From assembly GCA_026770585.1 (NCBI GenBank), contig MU647143.1:101478-126585 (forward strand): a stretch of 25,108 bases of DNA. The letters are read 5' to 3'. Shown in pieces: positions 16,713 to 24,435 of the stretch (positions are counted from its first letter, which is position 1; the number at the start of each line of letters is the position of its first letter). A model generated the notes under the pieces. The model searched no databases. It was given only the letters and a program-made list of their open reading frames with translations, and had not been told where the DNA came from. Source of the DNA: Baffinella frigidus. Taxonomy: Eukaryota > Cryptophyceae > Cryptomonadales > Baffinellaceae. Position numbers and translations under genes: made by a program.

Positions 16713-16737
16713 CGGGGGGGGTGTGGAGGTTAGTGTT

Positions 16738-16832
16738 AAGGCTTTGGGGTTTAGGGTTTAGACTGTGGAGTTTGGGGCTTAGGGTTTGGAGTTTAGGGTT
16801 TAGGGTTTGGGGTTTAGGGTTTAGGGTTTCAG
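16738..16832. repeat. GGGTTTA array
   Basis: GGGTTTAGGGTTTAGACTGTGG and GGTTTGGAGTTTAGGG units, telomere-like, G-rich on the plus strand. Confidence 0.85.
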
Positions 16833-16868
16833 CGCTGGGTCAGGTGGACAGCATAGTCTATGGGGAAC

Positions 16869-17019
16869 GATCTCACGTGGAAAATGGTTTAAGTTAAAAC
16901 TTCCGGGGCATTGGAATTTACTACACAGCATGATCTTTATAAGTATATATAAAAGCATTCGTGTAGTAATTTTCATTGATTCTGGATGTTTTAAATTAAA
17001 ACCGTTTTCATGTGAGATC
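16869..17019. mobile_element. family K foldback, copy K2
   Basis: Outer arms GATCTCACGTGGAAAATGG and CATTTTCCA-like complement; inner stem GAATTTACTACACA and GTGTAGTAATTTTC. The inner stem is common to K3, K4 and K5, but the outer arms are not. Confidence 0.8.
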
Positions 17020-17045
17020 GGGTGGTGGTGGTGGGGGGGGTGAGA

Positions 17046-17549
17046 ACCTTGAGGGAGATGGCGAGTTTCCAGACCACCTCCCGCTCATGGCAGACTACCG
17101 AAGCCTGCTAACCTCAGATCTGCCCGCTTTCGCACGGGCAGGTGAGCAGGACATTGAGGGAGATGGCGACTTCCCGAACCATCTCCCTAGGAATCGGGTG
17201 TAGGGAGAGGGAGGACCTTGAGAGAGAAATCGCGAGTTTCCGCATCTCCCTAGGAATCGGGTGTAGGGAAAGGGGGGACCTTGAGGGAGATGGCGAGCTT
17301 CCAGACCACCTCCTGCTCGGCGCGCAAGCTCTCCCGCCAACGCCTCCTCATCGCCCACCCAACCCTAACCCCTACATCCCACACTCCAACCCACAAACCC
17401 TCCACGGACGGGGCCCAACGTCGACAGAAAGGGATGAGGTGCTAGGTTTTAGCGTAGGGAGGGATCAGCGCCTTGAGGGAGAGGGACGGAGGGGGGACGG
17501 GACCTTGAGGGAGATGGCGAGCTTCCAGACCAGCTCCTGCTCGGCGCTC
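17046..17549 (-). pseudogene. exon X5, five truncated tandem copies
   Basis: Copies ending in LAISLK or similar lie near 17502-17549, 17278-17325, 17217-17252, 17150-17185 and 17046-17093. Each keeps CGAGCAGGAGGTGGT / CGCCATCTCCCTCAAGG-like sequence followed by GTCC, GTTCTC or close variants. The upstream half of the exon is missing in all. The spacing of about 60-220 bp and mixed similarity point to repeated local duplication. Confidence 0.55.
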
Positions 17550-17634
17550 TCTACCAGGCCGGAGACACCCACCAGAAAACACCCCCACATCTGCCCTCTT
17601 TCGCACGGACGGGGGCGGCGGGGGGGGGGAGGAC

Positions 17635-17751
17635 CTTGAGGGAGATGGCGAGCTTCCGCACCATTTCCTGCTCGGCGCGCGTGCGCGCCGTACTCCGCGT
17701 CGCCGCCCCTTTCTCCGCCTGATCCGTCCTCTCCTGTAGGGAGTCTATCAC
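17635..17751 (-). CDS. exon X5, intact copy (39 codons)
   Basis: Minus strand; acceptor ACACACACAG, then VIDSLQERTDQAEKGAATR, STARTRAEQEMVRKLAISLK, then donor GTCCTCCC. 117 nt, phase 0 at both ends. Long charged helix with Ala-rich middle, typical of coiled coils. Confidence 0.62.
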
Positions 17752-17900
17752 CTGTGTGTGTGGGGGGGGATTCTCGGGTTAATTTGGCTTTTTAAAATTT
17801 ATTATTTTATGATGTTATTATTTATTGTATTGTTAGGTTTATGGTTTAGTGGTTTAGGGTTTATGGTGCAGGGTGCAAGGTGCAGGGTTAGGGTGTTGAC

Positions 17901-17937
17901 CTCCGGAGCGGCGCCCTTGCCGTTTTTCTTGACCCCG
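17901..17937 (-). pseudogene. exon X4, truncated copy (GVKKNGKGAAPE)
   Basis: Only the last 12 codons of X4, ending GAG before GTCAACACC. A CCCTCGA array lies directly on its upstream side in place of the rest of the exon. Confidence 0.6.
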
Positions 17938-17940
17938 ACC

Positions 17941-18022
17941 TTACACTCTACACCCTCGACCCTCGACCCTCGACCCTCGACCCTCGACCCTCGACCCTCG
18001 ACCCTCGACCCTCGACCCTCGA
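17941..18022. repeat. heptamer array CCCTCGA
   Basis: Around nine identical CCCTCGA units (sense-strand GGGTCGA), bounded by ACCTTACAC on both sides, between the intact and truncated X4 copies. Confidence 0.95.
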
Positions 18023-18044
18023 CCTTACACCCTATACCCTGTAC

Positions 18045-18128
18045 CTCAGGGGCAGCGCCCTTCCCGTTTTTCTTGACCCCAGCGAGGCGGTGCTTCAGCG
18101 CGTCCATCTTGCTTTGCAGATCCAACAC
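18045..18128 (-). CDS. exon X4, intact copy (28 codons)
   Basis: Minus strand; acceptor CGCGGTAG, then VLDLQSKMDALKHRLAGVKK followed by NGKGAAPE, then donor GTACAGGG. 84 nt, phase 0 at both ends. Heptad-like spacing of Leu/Met in LDLQSKMDALKHRLAG suggests coiled coil; the Lys/Gly/Ala tail is probably flexible. Confidence 0.62.
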
Positions 18129-18320
18129 CTACCGCGAAACCAGAGGCGATTTAACACACCGCGTTGGGCTCGAAGAAATCCAGACGTTTGCGTCTTTCTT
18201 GAGTGCAAGATCCATCTTGCTTTGTAGATCTAGAACCTACCGCACTAGAGGCGATTTACAAAAGGACTCACGCGAGACCAGAGGCGATTTGAGACGCCGC
18301 TTTGGGCTCGAAAGCATCTC

Positions 18321-18457
18321 ATATGGAAACACTTTTAATATAAAAAACTTCGGTATTGAAATTTACTACACATAACGATTTTTACTAGTAATCTTAAAGC
18401 AAACGTGTAGTAATTTTCATCGAAATCCAGTTTTTTAAATTAAAAGTGTTTCTACAT
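18321..18457. mobile_element. family K foldback, copy K3
   Basis: Outer arms GGAAACACTTTTAATATA and its partner TTAAAAGTGTTTC; inner stem GAAATTTACTACACA and GTGTAGTAATTTTC. AT-rich loop. Confidence 0.8.
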
Positions 18458-18540
18458 TAAGTCCGGTCCTTGTATCATTTGTACCAAACGTTTGCCACTT
18501 TTTGGAGAGACATCAAGGCGTCCCTTCCCACGTCGCTTTC

Positions 18541-18680
18541 ATCTTGGAAGATAACTGAATCAGTTCCTTTTCAATAGGAGGTTGAATAGGAGAAATTAGT
18601 TAGGGCATAGTGGATTTAATTAGGCCTCCTAATTAAATGAAAAGGCTAATTAGGAAACTGATTCAGTTATCTTGCGAGAT
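18541..18680. mobile_element. foldback with ATAACTGAATCAGTT arms
   Basis: ATAACTGAATCAGTTCC pairs with GGAAACTGATTCAGTTAT; inner AGGCCTCCTAATTAAAT and ATTTAATTAGG. Extended outer pairing ATCTTGGAAG with CTTGCGAGAT. Confidence 0.75.
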
Positions 18681-18903
18681 GATCTTAAACCTGAGAGGTG
18701 GTTCTTGCGTCCATCTTGCTTTGCAGATCCAGGATATATTGCGGAATCAGTTTCGATATAGCGCCAAGACCGTTGAAGGGATAACAAATGGGAATCAACG
18801 TCTCCATCTTGCGCTTCAGTTTCGATCTAGCCAGTTTCGATTTAGCTCCAAGGCGTTTTGTCAGGTTTGATTTCGTTCCAAAGCGTCCATCTTGCTTTGC
18901 ATC

Positions 18904-18985
18904 CAGGACCTTAGGGTTTAGGGTTTAGGGGTTAGGGGTCAGGGTTTAGGGTTTAGGGTTTAGGGTTTAGGGTTTAGGGTTTTAG
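18904..18985. repeat. perfect telomere-type GGGTTTA array
   Basis: Mostly exact GGGTTTA heptamers on the plus strand, the closest match in the window to a plant-type telomere. Confidence 0.95.
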
Positions 18986-19106
18986 GCGTCCATGTTCCTT
19001 TGCAATCAGTTTCAATTTAGCTCCAAGGGTTTAGGCGTCCATCTTGCTTTGCAGATCCAGGACCTAAGGGGTTTCGGGGTTGGCCTTCAGGTCAGGGTTC
19101 AGGGTG

Positions 19107-19135
19107 CCTGGACACGGTCGGAATCGCCCTTAAGA
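19107..19135 (-). pseudogene. fragment of exon X3 (LKGDSDRVQA)
   Basis: The minus-strand fragment TTAAGGGCGATTCCGACCG, then TGTCCAGG, matches the 3' part of X3. It is embedded in GGGTTCA repeats. Confidence 0.55.
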
Positions 19136-19215
19136 TTCAGGGTTCAGGGTTCAGGGTTCAGGGTTCAGGGTTCAGGGTTTGGAGTTAGAGTTCAGGGGTT
19201 CAGGGTTCAGGGTTG
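19136..19215. repeat. heptamer array GGGTTCA
   Basis: Head-to-tail GGGTTCA units starting inside the X3 fragment. Confidence 0.95.
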
Positions 19216-19286
19216 AGGGCTTCGGGCGTGGACACGGCGTTGAGGGTGTGGGGTTTGGGTCCCCCGACCCTTGCGCTTGCTGGAAT

Positions 19287-19402
19287 GCCAGGGTGTAGGG
19301 TGTAGGGTGTAGGGTGTAGGGTGTAGGGTGTAGGGTGTAGGGTGTAGGGTAGGGTGTAGGGTGTAGGGCGCAGGGTGAAGGGTGTAGGGTGTAGGGGGTC
19401 GC
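19287..19402. repeat. heptamer array GGGTGTA
   Basis: About sixteen GGGTGTA units with a few variants (GGGCGCA, GGGTGAA). Confidence 0.95.
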
Positions 19403-19572
19403 CATCAAGCAGCAGGGTGTCAATCAGTTTCGATTTAGCTCCAAGGGTTTAGGCGTCCATCTTGCTGTGCAAATCCAGGACTTGAGGTGTTGCGGGGTTG
19501 GCATTCAGGTCAGGGTTCAGGGTGCGGAGTTCAGGGGTTCGCCTTCAAGCGTTTAGCGTTCAGGGGTTTCAG

Positions 19573-19745
19573 GATGTAGGGTGCAGGGTGTAGGGTGTAG
19601 AGTGTAGGGTGTAGGGTTCAGGGTTCAAGGTCCAGGGTCCAGGGTCCAGGGTCCAGGGTCCAGGGTTCAAGGTCCAGGGTCCAGGGTCCAGGGTCCAGGG
19701 TCCAGGGTCCAGGGTTCAGGGTTCAGGGTTCAGGGTTTGGAGTTA
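19573..19745. repeat. heptamer arrays GGGTGTA, GGGTTCA, GGGTCCA in series
   Basis: Three homogeneous sub-blocks follow each other: GGGTGTA (about 19573-19617), then GGGTCCA (about 19628-19710), then GGGTTCA. Each block is internally uniform. Confidence 0.92.
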
Positions 19746-19759
19746 GAGTTCAGGGGTTC

Positions 19760-20040
19760 GCTTTCAAGCAGCAGGGTGTCGGGTTGCGCGATCCGTTTCG
19801 ATTAAAAACCCCGGTTCGTGCTATATTCAGGATGAAATTATCTCCAGGACCTTCCCACGCAGGGCAACTCTCAGAAATCCGGAGAAATCCGGCTCGTTCC
19901 TGACCTGACCTCGATTCCGCGCGGAGCCCATTTCGACAACAGCATAAGCTTCGCGGCAGGGCTGAAAGAAATTTGGACGTTTTGCGACTTTCTATCATTT
20001 GTCTGAGGGGACGCGAAAAGTCCGCGAACGTTCGAGGGTT
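19760..20040. other. interval without a supported feature
   Basis: Non-repetitive sequence downstream of exon X3, presumably intron. Its minus-strand frame is simply the read-through of X3 past the donor. Nothing else recognised. Confidence 0.4.
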
Positions 20041-20046
20041 ATTCAC

Positions 20047-20184
20047 CTTACGGTTGTCGGCCTGGGCGCGGTCGGAATCGCCCTTAATCAGGCCACGCAG
20101 TGCCCCCTGGGCGCTCTGCTGGGCGGTCTGGGCCGTGTGGCGGTCGCGCCGTTCCTTATCCAGCATCCTCTGCAGCGCCACCGC
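20047..20184 (-). CDS. exon X3, intact copy (46 codons)
   Basis: Minus strand; acceptor CTGTATCGGCAG, donor GTGAATAACC. Encodes AVALQRMLDKERRDRHTAQT, then AQQSAQGALRGLIKGDSDRA, then QADNRK. 138 nt, phase 0 at both ends. Gln/Arg/Ala-rich charged helix. The longest single exon in the set. A good anchor for a protein search. Confidence 0.65.
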
Positions 20185-20366
20185 CTGCCGATACAGTATT
20201 ATTCAGCGTTATACAGCGTTATACAACATTAGCGTTATACAACATTATACAGCATTATACAGCATTATACAGCATTATACAATATTATACAGCATTATAC
20301 AACGTTACACAACATTATACAGCATTATATAGCATTATACAGCACAGTACAACATAATACAGCCGA
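20185..20366 (-). repeat. AT-rich 10-bp minisatellite intron
   Basis: Plus-strand AGCATTATAC units (variants AACATTATAC, AGCGTTATAC, about 15 copies) fill the whole space between X3 and its next copy. On the minus strand it starts GTATTATG and ends CGGCAG, so it may act as an intron built only of minisatellite. Confidence 0.85.
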
Positions 20367-20430
20367 TTGCTGGGCGGTCTGGGCCGTGTGGCGGTCGTTC
20401 CTTATCCAGCATCCGCTGCAGCGCCACCGC
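20367..20430 (-). pseudogene. exon X3, second copy with 5-nt deletion
   Basis: Begins AVALQRMLDKER after CTCGGCAG, but lacks five nucleotides (GGCGC region) relative to the intact copy, shifting the frame, and breaks off after CGCCCAGCA at the minisatellite. Confidence 0.6.
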
Positions 20431-20528
20431 CTGCCGAGCGAAGCAGTTGACTAAACCGGGTGGAGTTTGTACCGGGAGGGGGACGTGACCGGCAGGATCA
20501 GTACCAGGGACACTGATGGTTAGTCAAC
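20431..20528 (-). mobile_element. introner-like hairpin intron (98 nt)
   Basis: Minus strand starts GTTGACTAACC and ends TCGCTCGGCAG. Arms GTTGACTAACC and GGTTTAGTCAAC are complementary; the loop holds GGTACTGATCC and GGTACAAACTCC. It separates two X3 copies. Confidence 0.7.
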
Positions 20529-20587
20529 TGTCTGGGCCGTGTGGCGGCCGCGCCGTTCCTTGTCCAGCATTCGCTGGAGCGCCACTG
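20529..20587 (-). pseudogene. exon X3, third copy (truncated)
   Basis: AVALQRMLDKERRGRHTAQT then directly GTTGAC of the next hairpin; 59 nt, so not a whole number of codons. The rest of the exon is absent. Confidence 0.55.
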
Positions 20588-20654
20588 CCTGCCGAGCGAA
20601 GCAGTTGACTAAACCGCGCGGGGGTTGTACCAGGTGGACCGATGATTAGTCAAC
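20588..20654 (-). mobile_element. introner-like hairpin intron (67 nt)
   Basis: Minus strand GTTGACTAATC to TCGCTCGGCAG, with GTTGACTAA and TTAGTCAAC arms and TGGTACAACCCC in the loop; a shorter sister of the 98-nt element at 20431-20528. Confidence 0.7.
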
Positions 20655-20655
20655 A

Positions 20656-21068
20656 GGCACGGCGAGCGCCTGCCGATCTCATCCCGGACCTGAACAGATG
20701 TAATTTCGGGAATGGTCCATCTAAAAGATTTATGGTACAAACTCAGCTATTTTAAAGCCCTAAAAGTACGAAATGGCTCAAACGCCAAGCCAAATCTGAA
20801 CTTAAATCTATTCAGGAACGCGAAGAGATCCACTGGGGAGCCATCGTCGCTCGTCCCCCCAGATTTCTGGGGGAAATTTGCTGACGTTTGGCGTGTTTCG
20901 CGGGTGAGAATCAACTTTGGACCGATTCCCGAAGTCACCAGGGCCTGCTAAGTGGCGAGACGTCTTCCCACGCATCCACGAAAACTCGAAAAAAAAGGCT
21001 GAAGGATTGGTCAACCGTCGTACGGGGGGTCTGTACCAGGTGGTGGACGCGACTGGGCAGGGTGCCAC
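20656..21068. other. interval with GGTACAAA and TTGGTCAAC motifs, no exon found
   Basis: Mixed sequence containing isolated pieces of the hairpin family (ATGGTACAAACTC near 20732; GATTGGTCAACC near 21006; CTGTACCAGG near 21032). Open frames on both strands overlap and show no recognisable protein. Confidence 0.4.
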
Positions 21069-21212
21069 CAACCCTCACGGGCTGGGCAAATCGACAATTT
21101 TCGAGTTTCAATTTCAAGGCAAAATGGCTCCACGGACGCCGGAATCCGGCGGTCTCCAAGGGAAATACGTGACCTCAAATTCGACGATTTGCCTAGGCTG
21201 TGAGGGTTGGTG
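21069..21212. mobile_element. foldback with CCAACCCTCAC arms
   Basis: CCAACCCTCACGGGCTGGGC and AAATCGACAAT at the left pair with TCGACGATTTGCC and CTGTGAGGGTTGG at the right, about 30 nt with few mismatches; inner CGGAATCCGGCGG is palindromic. Confidence 0.7.
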
Positions 21213-21308
21213 GTGCGTACCAGGGGATTCGAGGATTAGTCAGCAGGCCCAGCCAGCGGTTGCCAAGAGGGACGTCTTCTCAGGCTTCCTCGAAGACTAT
21301 TAGCATGT

Positions 21309-21470
21309 AGCCACACAGCGGGCTACGAAGGGAATTTCGGCCCATTTCGGGCCGAGTTTCCGTTACCTTATCCGTAGGAACCCCTCTATGCCCCTACGGG
21401 TTGCCTACCGTAGGGTCGTAGGTCTTAACGCTTAAGGGTTATTCAGAAATTCTTCGAAGTCCGCTGTGTG
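21309..21470. mobile_element. foldback element D3
   Basis: GCCACACAGCGGGCTAC at the left and CCGCTGTGTGG at the right; interior TTATCCGTAGGAACCCC, GTTGCCTACCGTAGGG and CTTAACGCTTAAG. Confidence 0.6.
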
Positions 21471-21519
21471 GTATACTAGCATGAGGGATTAGTCAACTGC
21501 TATGTGGGAGGCTCGCAAC

Positions 21520-21562
21520 CTGTGAGGAGAGAAGGTCCCTGTCCTCCTCGACGATCCGCAGC
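21520..21562 (-). CDS. exon X2 (43 nt)
   Basis: Minus strand; acceptor GACATCAG, then one leftover nucleotide and LRIVEEDRDLLSSQ, then donor GTTGCGAGCC. The single leftover G completes the AG left by X1 (Arg), so the X1-X2 phases agree. The donor-side GTTGCGAGCC is the same string that follows the X1 copies and one X6 copy. Confidence 0.55.
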
Positions 21563-21589
21563 CTGATGTCGAAACGTGCGTTTGTTTTG

Positions 21590-21960
21590 GTTAGTTTTGG
21601 TTTGTTTTGGTTTGTTTTGGTTTGTTTGTGTTTTGTTTGGGTGTGGGGTTTGGGGTGTTGGGTTTGGGGTTTGGGGTTTGGGGTGTGGGGTTTGGGGTGT
21701 GGGGTTTGGGGTTTGTGGGTGTGGGGTTTGTGGGTGCGGGGTTTGGGTTTTAAGTTTTGTGGATGTGGGGTTTGTGGGTGTGGGGTTTGTGGGTGTGGGG
21801 TTTGTGGAAGTGGGGTTTGTGGGCGTGGGTTTTGGGGTTTGGGGTTTAGGGTTGTGGGTTTAGGGTTCTTAGGGTTCTCACGATTCTTAGGTGCCCAGGG
21901 TTCTTAGGGTTACGAGCCTCACACGCTCCAAACTCGAAACCCTAAACCCTAAACCCTAAA
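21590..21960. repeat. GTTTTGGTTT and GGGGTTTGTGGGTGT array
   Basis: TTTTGGTTTGTTTTGGTTTG, then GGGGTTTGGGGTGTGG and GTGGGTGTGGGGTTT units, then GGGTTCTTAGGG, ending in CCCTAAACCCTAAACCC (polarity flip at about 21935). Frames through it are low-complexity translations. Confidence 0.85.
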
Positions 21961-22012
21961 CTATAAATGAACTATATAAAGAGGATGGGTCCTCCCCTCC
22001 GCCTCCGTGCGG

Positions 22013-22077
22013 TCGATTTGACTTTTCTCAAGTTGCCATTCTTATTTCGTGGTACAAACCCGTCAACTTTGGAGCGA
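22013..22077. mobile_element. hairpin of the GTTGAC family in the X1 array (five more at 22341, 22660, 22940, 23247, 23645)
   Basis: Plus strand GACTATTCTCAAGTTGMCG, then TTCTYRTTYCGTGGTACAAA, then CTGTCAACTTTGGCG. Six copies within 1.7 kb, at 22013-22077, 22341-22400, 22660-22720, 22940-22999, 23247-23319 and 23645-23717. CAAGTTGAC and GTCAACTT form the stem. In the last two the GGTACAAAC is replaced by a second GTCAACTTCGGCG. Confidence 0.7.
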
Positions 22078-23850
22078 AAAAGAACCCGGGCCCACCACAT
22101 TGGTGAGCCCAAATAGACTGAGGCAGCGGTAGTGCTCGCAACCTGTACTGAGTGTTCTTGGCCAGCTCTAGGGAGACGGACTTATCCGGGGAAACCCATT
22201 TTTCTTTCATTTCCTGGCGACGAAAATTACTACACAAATGTTTTAATATTTCTAGAGAGAACGAACTGTGTAGTAATTTTCGTTGCCAGGAGATGAAAGA
22301 AAAATAGGCTTCCCCGGATAAGGACCCCTTTTGGTAAGACAGACTATTCTCAAGTTGCCGTTCTTATTTCGTGGTACACACCTGTCAACTTTGGCGTGGA
22401 AATGACCTGTGTTCGGCGTTCTTGGCCAAATCTAGCACAGGAACCACGCAAGAGTGTAGGGCTGACCTGGGAAAACAAGCCAGTTCACACGGAATTTGTA
22501 ACAACTTTCCGAAATTTCGATTTTTCCGTGGGAAGAATGTCCACTTATGAACTTAAGAAATAGTCAAATTCGACTATTTCTCCTGTGGGCCACTCTGCCC
22601 TACACTCTTGCGTGGAACATCCTCTTGAGACTGAGAGTGCAGCCCCTCTTCGTCACGACAGACTATTCTTAAGTTGACGTTCTCAATCCCTGGTACAAAC
22701 CTGTCAACTTTGGCGTGGAACAGAACCCGGGAGCACCACATTGGTGAGCTCAGATAGACTGAGAGAGAGAGAGCTAGGAGGCTGAGTGGTGGCGCGGGTT
22801 GCGGATCATTCATAAGTTGCGGACTATTCATAAGTTGCGGACTATTCATTGCGTGGAGGCTGAGCCAGAGCCGAGGCTCGCAACCTATGCTCAGCGTTCT
22901 TGGCCAGCTCTAAGGAGACGGCCCCTTTTTGGTGAAGGCAGACTATTCTTAAGTTGACGTTCTCAATCCCTGGTACAAACCTGGCAACTTTGGCGTGGGG
23001 GAGCACCCGCGCCCACCAAATTGGTGAGCCCAAATAGCCACAGACAGATGTAGGGCGCGCAACCTGTGGGATAGGGGGAGTGAAGCCCCACGTTTGTACG
23101 ACAGACTTATCCGGGGAAACCTATTTTTCTTTAGTTTGATGGCAAGGAAAATTACTACACAATTCGTTCTTATTAGTAATATTAAAGCATTTGTGTAGTA
23201 ATTTTCCTTGCCATCAAACTAAAGAAAAATAGGTTTCCCCGGATAAAGACTATTCTCAAGTTGCCGTTCTCGTTCCGTGGTTGTCAACTTCGGCGAACTT
23301 GTCAACTTCGGCGTGGGGGCTCGCAACCTGTGCTCGGCGTTCTTGGCGAGCTCGTGCATCGCACCCCCCACCCATAATATGTCACAAATACTAGAGCCCT
23401 TTTTCGATATTTTCGATTTTTCCCGACTCCCCGACCCCGATCCAAAATCCGCGCTGACCCGAAAAGTACAATAAGGACTCCCGGACGTGACTGGTACAAA
23501 TATCAAAACCCCACATTTAAATAGGCTTCTACAGCGTTCTCGTGTGGCAGATGTAGGGCTCACAACCTGTGCTCGGCGTTCTTGGCGAGCTCGTGCATCG
23601 GAGCACCCGCCGGAGAGGGGGAATGCAGCCCCACTTTTCTACGACAGACTATTCTCAAGTTGCCGTTCTCGTTCCGTGGTTGTCAACTTCGGCGAACTTG
23701 TCAACTTTGGCGTGGTAGTAGAGCATTTGTGTAGTAAATTTCGTTGCGCCTAAAGCAATTAATCAATACTTTTGTGGAGATGAAGATAGACTAGGCCAGA
23801 GCTGAGGCTCGCAACCTGTGCTCGGCGTTCTTGGCGAGCTCGTGCATCGG
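22013..23850 (-). CDS. exon X1 (25 nt) in six tandem exon-intron modules
   Basis: Minus strand. Six copies of a micro-exon reading LAKNAEHR: 23838-23816, 23589-23567, 23350-23328, 22909-22885, 22432-22407 and 22167-22143 (LAKNTQYR in the last). Upstream AG is CTAG, TTAG or CGAG; downstream is GTTGCGAGCC in most, GTCATTTCC in one. Each is followed by a CAATGTGGTG/TCAGTCTAT segment and a GTTGAC-type hairpin, so the module exon+intron+hairpin was multiplied. The frame upstream of the AG (SLE, MHE) may be coding too, so the exon could be longer. Which copy, if any, is used is unknown. Confidence 0.5.
22181..22322. mobile_element. family K foldback, copy K4, with GGAC target duplication
   Basis: Terminal repeats TTATCCGGGGAAAC and complement; stem includes TTTTTCTTTCAT, then GAAAATTACTACACA. 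Flanked by GGAC on both sides. The sister module at 22910-22930 has GGAGACGGCCCC without the element, i.e. an empty site. Confidence 0.85.
22444..22615. mobile_element. foldback with CCACGCAAGAGTGTAGGGC arms
   Basis: Perfect 19-nt arms (22444-22462, 22597-22615); inner pairing of TAAGAAATAGTC-type sequence around 22550-22580. Non-coding. Confidence 0.75.
22802..22853. repeat. short tandem repeat GGACTATTCATAAGTTGC
   Basis: Two full copies and one partial copy of an 18-bp unit resembling the hairpin-family end (GACTATTCTTAAGTTGAC). Confidence 0.8.
23106..23246. mobile_element. family K foldback, copy K5, with AGAC target duplication
   Basis: Terminal TTATCCGGGGAAACC and complement, stem with CTATTTTTCTTTAGTTTGAT and GGAAAATTACTACACA, loop of about 35 nt. 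Flanked by AGAC on both sides, within GACAGACTATTCT, which is uninterrupted at 22656 and 23643. Confidence 0.88.
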
Positions 23851-23961
23851 AGCACCCGCAGGAGAGGGTGAGTGAAGCCCCACTTTGGTCACCGCGTTCT
23901 GTGAAAGGGTCAAAGAGCATGAGCGAAAACAAATTATTAATTTTTCAAAAAAACATTATTC

Positions 23962-24069
23962 CTCAGTGGGGAGTAGGCTCATACGCCCTACCGTGGCGAG
24001 TAGGCTCATACGCCCTGTGGCGAGTAGGCTCATACGCCCTACCGTAGGGCCCTAGGACCTACCTAGGGC
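23962..24069. mobile_element. MITE family B, copy B5 (triplicated end, right end lost)
   Basis: GTGGSGAGTAGGCTCATACG is present three times in a row, then the CCTACCGTAGGGCCCTAGG module; the distal terminal repeat is missing. Confidence 0.65.
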
Positions 24070-24177
24070 GGGTTAGGGTGAATATTCGCTCTTTGGGCAA
24101 TTGCGGGATAGTGAAGCCCCACCTTCGTAACCGGATCCTACTCGCATTCGAACGTAAGTTGAGTTGATATTTTAATA

Positions 24178-24332
24178 GGGTAATGGACCAAAAACGGGGT
24201 AGTTAGGCCTACGGCATTATCTAGGACCTCCTACTGTAGGCCAAAATCCTAGGACTTTTTGGTCATGGGAGCCCTACGGCCTACGGTAGGCAATTCCGTA
24301 GGCCTAACTACCCCATTTTTAGTCCGTTAGCC
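24178..24332. mobile_element. MITE family A, copy A4 (diverged)
   Basis: GGGTAATGGACC at the left, GTCCGTTAGCC at the right, TA on both sides. Loop CTAGGACTTTTTGGTCATGG; the right arm lacks 13 nt present in the other copies. Interior is closer to foldback G (751-911) than to A1-A3. Confidence 0.82.
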
Positions 24333-24435
24333 TATGAATTTGAAAAATGAAAGACGATTTGAGAGCAGCGAGCATGCGTTTTTGTTTGAAAATAAACAAA
24401 AACTGCAACAACAAACGAGATGCGTTAAAGCACCT

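Larger units (their letters stand above)
18208..19484 (-). pseudogene. exon X4, six or more 5' fragments
   Basis: VLDLQSKMDA-like starts recur at about 18211-18236, 18708-18733, 18885-18911, 18986-19012 (diverged), 19035-19066 and 19453-19484, nearly all on the minus strand after CTTAG, CCTAG or GTAG-like sequence, each broken off after GATGGACGC. They are separated by TTTCGATTTAGCTCCAAGG repeats and telomere-like arrays. Confidence 0.6.

Noticed and set aside
18904-18985. GGGTTTA array as a true chromosome end
   Set aside because: It lies between fragments of exon X4 with unique and coding sequence on both sides, so it is an interstitial array.
21566-21907. Gly/Val/Trp-rich frames
   Set aside because: Translations of GGGGTTTGTGGGTGT repeats; no protein character.
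10885-23850. Naming the coiled-coil gene as a specific ciliary protein
   Set aside because: Composition and helix character fit many coiled-coil families; no motif seen is diagnostic and no search could be run.
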